NCBI GenBank assembly: GCA_036494675.1
Contig: DASXOA010000311.1
Coordinates: 1 to 15,136, forward strand
Direction: 5' to 3'
DNA: 15,136 nucleotides
Source: Rugosimonospora sp036494675
GTDB taxonomy: Bacteria; Actinomycetota; Actinomycetes; Mycobacteriales; Micromonosporaceae
Shown: positions 12,133 through 15,136 of the stretch, piece after piece
Layout: the number at the start of each line of letters is the position of its first letter
How positions within the stretch are numbered: the stretch's first letter is position 1
Translations under genes and position numbers: made by a program
Notes under the pieces: generated by a model
Seen by the model: only the letters and a program-made list of their open reading frames with translations
What the model was told of the DNA's origin: nothing
Databases searched by the model: none

Positions 12133-13211
12133 GCACGACTACTGAGCACGACGACTTCGACGTCGACGATCGGGAGCTGACCCGGTTCGATCTCGTTCGC
12201 GAGGGCGCCCGGCGGGACGGCGTGGAGATCGTCCACTACGCACCCAAGTTCCCGGTGCCCGGCACCAGCCGGGAAAAGCGGGTCGTGCGGACCATCGCCC
12301 TGCTCTTCATGATCACCGGACTGGCGGGGCTGGGCTTCCTGATCTCGTACATCTGGTGGCCGTACGAGTACAAGTCCGGCTTCAACATCAACAAGTACTA
12401 CACCCCGATGCTGGGCATCACCCTCGGGCTGACCCTGCTCAGCATCGGCCTGGCGATCATCACGTGGGGCAAGAAACTGCTGCCCGACGAGATCTCCGTT
12501 CAGGACCGGCACGACCAGATCGCCGACCAGACGGAGCGCAAGCTCACCGGGGCGACCATGCTGAACATGGTCGACGAGTTGGGCGTCAAGCGCCGTCCGC
12601 TGCTCGCGGGGGCGGCCCTGCTGGGGCTCGCCCCGGTGGGCGCACTGGCCGTGGCGCCGATCGTGGGCGGGCTAATCAAGGACCCGCACCACCCGGACGT
12701 CCTGGTGCACACCGGGTGGGACAACAAGCTGACCAACAACGGCCAGCCGATCCGCCTGGTCCGGGACGATCTGACCCCGATCCGCCCCGAAGACGTCAGC
12801 GTCGGCGGCCAGATGACCGTCTTCCCGGGGATCGCCGGCGGCAACACGAACGACTACGCCGACTCCCCCACCCTGCTGATCCACCTGCGTGACACGGACG
12901 CCGACGAACTGCGCGCCAACCTGCCGCATGTGACGGACAACCTCCACAACATGTACGGCAACCTCGTCGCGTACTCCAAGATCTGCACGCACGCCGGCTG
13001 CCCGGCGAGCCTGTTCGAGCAGCAGACGAACATCCTGTTGTGCCCGTGCCACCAGTCCCAGTTCAATATCCTCGACAACGCCCGGCCGATCTTCGGACCG
13101 GCTACTCGCCGGCTGCCCATGCTGCCGATCAGCGTTGACAGCGACGGGTTCCTGATCGCCACGTCCGACTACCAGGTGCCGGTCGGCCCGGGTTTCTGGG
13201 AGAGGCCATGA
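12129..13211 (+). CDS. qcrA: Rieske iron-sulfur subunit of the cytochrome bcc complex
   Basis: A 360-residue Rieske protein. The 2Fe-2S ligands are C286 and H288 in CTHAGC and C305 and H308 in CPCHQS; C291 and C307 form the expected disulfide. The Gln after CPCH, rather than Gly, is normal for actinobacterial QcrA. Three membrane helices (about 53-75, 91-113 and 157-183) precede the Rieske domain, again the actinobacterial form. KRRPLLAG before the third helix resembles the twin-arginine signal used to translocate the folded cluster domain. The protein passes electrons from menaquinol oxidised at QcrB to QcrC. It is translationally coupled at both ends by ATGA overlaps with qcrC and qcrB. Confidence 0.96.
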   Translation: MSTTTEHDDFDVDDRELTRFDLVREGARRDGVEIVHYAPKFPVPGTSREKRVVRTIALLFMITGLAGLGFLISYIWWPYEYKSGFNINKYYTPMLGITLGLTLLSIGLAIITWGKKLLPDEISVQDRHDQIADQTERKLTGATMLNMVDELGVKRRPLLAGAALLGLAPVGALAVAPIVGGLIKDPHHPDVLVHTGWDNKLTNNGQPIRLVRDDLTPIRPEDVSVGGQMTVFPGIAGGNTNDYADSPTLLIHLRDTDADELRANLPHVTDNLHNMYGNLVAYSKICTHAGCPASLFEQQTNILLCPCHQSQFNILDNARPIFGPATRRLPMLPISVDSDGFLIATSDYQVPVGPGFWERP

Positions 13212-14830
13212 AACGACGCAAGCTTGACCTAGCCGACCTGCCCGGCAGGACCGGGGCCGAAATCGACGACCGGCTCCAGGTCGCCAGCCCGCTGCGACGC
13301 CTGTTCAACAAGGTGTTCCCGGACCACTGGTCGTTCCTGCTCGGCGAGATCGCGCTCTACTCGTTCATCGTCCTGCTGCTGACCGGTACGTTCCTGGCCC
13401 TGTTCTTCGACCCCTCGATGCAGGACACGAAGTACAACGGGAGCTTCATCCCGCTACGCGGCATCGACATGTCGGAGGCGTACAGCTCCTCGCTGAACAT
13501 CTCGTTCGACGTGCGCGGCGGCCTGTTCATCCGGCAGATGCACCATTGGGCGGCGCTGCTGTTCATGGCCGCCATCGTGATGCACATGCTGCGCACGTTC
13601 TTCACGGGCGCGTTCCGCAAGCCGCGCGAGCTTAACTGGATCATCGGCGTACTGCTGTTCTGGATGGGCTTCGTCGAGGGCTTCGCCGGGTACTCGCTGC
13701 CGGACGACGCACTGTCCGGCACCGGCCTGCGCATCGCGAGCGCGATCATGTTGTCCATCCCGATCGTCGGCACCTGGGTGACCACCTCGCTGTTCGGCGG
13801 TGAGTTCCCCGGCACCGTGATCCTGGACCGGCTCTACATCGTCCACGTCCTGATCGTCCCGGGGGTGATCCTGGCACTGATCGCCGTGCACATGGGCCTA
13901 CTGGTGAAGCAGAAGCACACCCAGTGGCCGGGCCCCGGGCGAACCAACAGCAACGTCGTCGGCGTACGCATGTTCCCCGGTTTCGCCCTCAAGGGCGGCG
14001 GGTTCTTCATGATCGTGTTCGCCATGATCGCCCTGCTCGGCGGCATCTTCCAGATCAACCCGATCTGGCTGTTCGGGCCGTACAAGGCGGCGGTGGTATC
14101 GGCGGCGAGCCAGCCCGACTGGTACGTCATGTTCCTGGACGGGTCGACCCGTCTGATGCCGGCCTGGGAGTTCCGCTGGCACATGTTCGGCCACTTCTAC
14201 GACCTACCGCCGCTGTTCTGGCCGACGGTCGTGCTGCCCGGCATCCTGACCATGCTGCCGCTGTTCTATCCGTTCCTCGAGGCCAGGTTCACCAAGGACA
14301 ACAAGGTCCACCACCTGTTGCAGCGGCCACGGGACGTCCCGGCCCGTACCGGCATCGGCGCCATGGCGGTCAGCTTCTACCTGGTACTGCTGATTTCCGG
14401 TGGCAACGACGTGATCGCCGACAAGCTGGCGATCAGCCTGAACGCGATGACCTGGGGCGGCCGGATCGGCCTGCTGATCATCCCGCCGCTGGCGTACTAC
14501 ATCGCGCACCGGGTGGCGCTCGGACTTCAGCAGCACGACCGCGAGGTGCTGTCGCACGGCGTGGAGACCGGCATCATCCGCCGTACGCCGGAGGGCCGCT
14601 TCTACGAGGTGCACCAGCCGCTGGGTCCGGTCGACGAGCACGGTCACGGAGAACTGGACTACGCCGGCTGGGTGGTGCCGAAGAAGATGAACCGGGTCGG
14701 CGCCCTGCTGCCGACGATCCGGGGATTCTTCTTCGCCGTCGAATCGCCGAACGACGTCGAGAATCCCAGCAACGCACCGGTCTCGCCGGCTCCGACCCAC
14801 GAGGAGATCGGCAGCGGCGGCCGATCCTGA
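13208..14830 (+). CDS. qcrB: Cytochrome b subunit of the cytochrome bcc complex
   Basis: A 540-residue polytopic membrane protein holding the two b haems and the quinol oxidation site. Haem ligands are H112/H126 (14 apart) and H213/H228 (15 apart); the 14/15 spacing is that of b6-type and actinobacterial proteins. PDWY (303-306) takes the place of the PEWY motif of the Qo site. About eight to nine hydrophobic helices run to about residue 433, followed by a hydrophilic tail of roughly 100 residues, typical of actinobacterial QcrB. It oxidises menaquinol and contributes to proton translocation. The ATG overlaps the qcrA stop (ATGA) and has GGGAGAGG upstream. The gene closes the operon and is followed by a strong terminator. 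Confidence 0.97.
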   Translation: MKRRKLDLADLPGRTGAEIDDRLQVASPLRRLFNKVFPDHWSFLLGEIALYSFIVLLLTGTFLALFFDPSMQDTKYNGSFIPLRGIDMSEAYSSSLNISFDVRGGLFIRQMHHWAALLFMAAIVMHMLRTFFTGAFRKPRELNWIIGVLLFWMGFVEGFAGYSLPDDALSGTGLRIASAIMLSIPIVGTWVTTSLFGGEFPGTVILDRLYIVHVLIVPGVILALIAVHMGLLVKQKHTQWPGPGRTNSNVVGVRMFPGFALKGGGFFMIVFAMIALLGGIFQINPIWLFGPYKAAVVSAASQPDWYVMFLDGSTRLMPAWEFRWHMFGHFYDLPPLFWPTVVLPGILTMLPLFYPFLEARFTKDNKVHHLLQRPRDVPARTGIGAMAVSFYLVLLISGGNDVIADKLAISLNAMTWGGRIGLLIIPPLAYYIAHRVALGLQQHDREVLSHGVETGIIRRTPEGRFYEVHQPLGPVDEHGHGELDYAGWVVPKKMNRVGALLPTIRGFFFAVESPNDVENPSNAPVSPAPTHEEIGSGGRS

Positions 14831-14834
14831 GGCC

Positions 14835-14849
14835 GACCGGCGGCCGGTC
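14835..14849 (+). other. Small hairpin after qcrB
   Basis: GACCGG and CCGGTC are perfect arms around CGG, four bases after the qcrB stop. It may stabilise the 3' end or assist the larger terminator 22 bases further on. Confidence 0.4.
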
Positions 14850-14871
14850 AGCACCGGCCAACAGTCACGAC

Positions 14872-14907
14872 GCGAAGCGCCCGCCGGATATCCGGCGGGC
14901 GCTTCGC
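14872..14907 (+). terminator. Strong palindromic terminator of ctaE-qcrCAB
   Basis: A perfect 36-bp palindrome centred between 14889 and 14890; arms begin GCGAAGCGCCCGCCGG and meet at ATAT, giving a 16-bp, mostly GC stem with a four-base loop. There is no T-tract, as is common for actinobacterial terminators. Being symmetric, it could also stop transcripts arriving from the right. Confidence 0.9.
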
Positions 14908-14917
14908 CGTTCCGCCG

Positions 14918-15012
14918 TCAGGTTCGGGCCTCCGGTTCGGCCTCAAGCCCGGCCCTTCAGGTTCGGGCCTCAAGGTTCGGACCTCAAGGCTTCGGGCCTC
15001 AAGCTTCGCGCC
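14918..15012 (+). repeat. Seven degenerate 12-15 bp tandem repeats after the terminator
   Basis: Units with consensus CAAGGTTCGGGCCT begin at 14918, 14932, 14944, 14957, 14971, 14985 and 15000. The first and fourth (TCAGGTTCGGGCCT) are identical; the others vary by substitutions and one- or two-base length changes. They begin 11 bases after the terminator and have no evident coding sense. Confidence 0.88.
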
Positions 15013-15136
15013 CACGATCCCGCCGGTGCGCTCATCGCCGCGGAGCATCCACGGCAGGGGGCATGCCGACGCGCGGCCGGCAGGTGACCGACCCGGCGCT
15101 TCCCCCGGCCTGAGAGCGCCTGTGCCGCCTCCGGAG
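15013..15136. other. Unassigned right end
   Basis: Open frames exist on the minus strand up to the window edge, but none has a recognisable protein or start signal. A convergent gene whose 3' end lies near here is possible, given the symmetric terminator. Nothing is called. Confidence 0.3.

Noticed and set aside
12981..13060. Damaged Rieske motif (CPCHQS instead of CPCHGS)
   Set aside because: All cluster ligands are present and Gln at this place is normal for actinobacterial QcrA.
14918..15012. CRISPR-like array
   Set aside because: Units are contiguous without unique spacers, are degenerate and have no cas genes nearby.
1..15136. tRNA, rRNA, insertion sequences, integrase or attachment sites
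   Set aside because: None was seen; no transposase motif, no terminal inverted repeats with target duplications, no cloverleaf-like sequence.

Overview
The window is GC-rich DNA with the codon bias, GTG starts and leaderless-type promoters of an actinomycete. Protein character and gene order suggest a member of the Micromonosporaceae, though genus cannot be fixed from sequence alone. The right half (trpD on the minus strand, then ctaE-qcrC-qcrA-qcrB on the plus strand) and the DEDDh exonuclease/GIY-YIG gene on the left match the order I know from Mycobacterium tuberculosis (Rv2191, Rv2192c trpD, Rv2193 ctaE, Rv2194-2196 qcrCAB). Here a block of extra genes separates the exonuclease from trpD.

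Layout. At the left edge is the 5' end of an unidentified minus-strand gene. It is divergent from a DnaQ-type exonuclease fused to a UvrC-like GIY-YIG domain (208-1974). Next is a plus-strand run: a RelA/SpoT homologue with an intact hydrolase domain, a degraded synthetase domain and no C-terminal ACT region (2015-3829); a NUDIX hydrolase (3886-4419); an NDP-sugar pyrophosphorylase-like nucleotidyltransferase (4458-5297); and a stand-alone Lrp/AsnC ligand-binding (RAM) protein (5294-5581). A convergent S9 prolyl-oligopeptidase-type peptidase (7682-5769) follows, divergent from an alpha/beta hydrolase (7731-8666). Then come trpD (9876-8782) and an upstream receiver-like gene (10321-9932) on the minus strand. 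Finally, divergent from these, are cytochrome c oxidase subunit III and the three subunits of the actinobacterial cytochrome bcc complex (10506-14830), ending in a perfect 36-bp palindromic terminator.

How the genes work together. ctaE-qcrCAB supply respiratory-chain subunits of the bcc-aa3 supercomplex, with electrons passing from menaquinol through QcrB and QcrA to the dihaem cytochrome QcrC and on to the aa3 oxidase. The other oxidase subunits are outside the window. trpD makes the second step of tryptophan synthesis and is separated from other trp genes. The RelA/SpoT-NUDIX-nucleotidyltransferase-RAM cluster is tightly packed, but I cannot assign it a single pathway.

Nothing here is a clear new defence or mobile system; most of the window is housekeeping. 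The points that deserve a second look are: a 49-bp tandem duplication of the nucleotidyltransferase start, which creates a truncated leader ORF; the Rel homologue with lost synthetase residues and a perfect palindrome at its promoter; an inverted repeat that places TACGAT -10 boxes on both strands between the receiver gene and ctaE; two separate families of 14-16 bp degenerate tandem repeats directly after gene ends; and a run of seven starts that all look leaderless.
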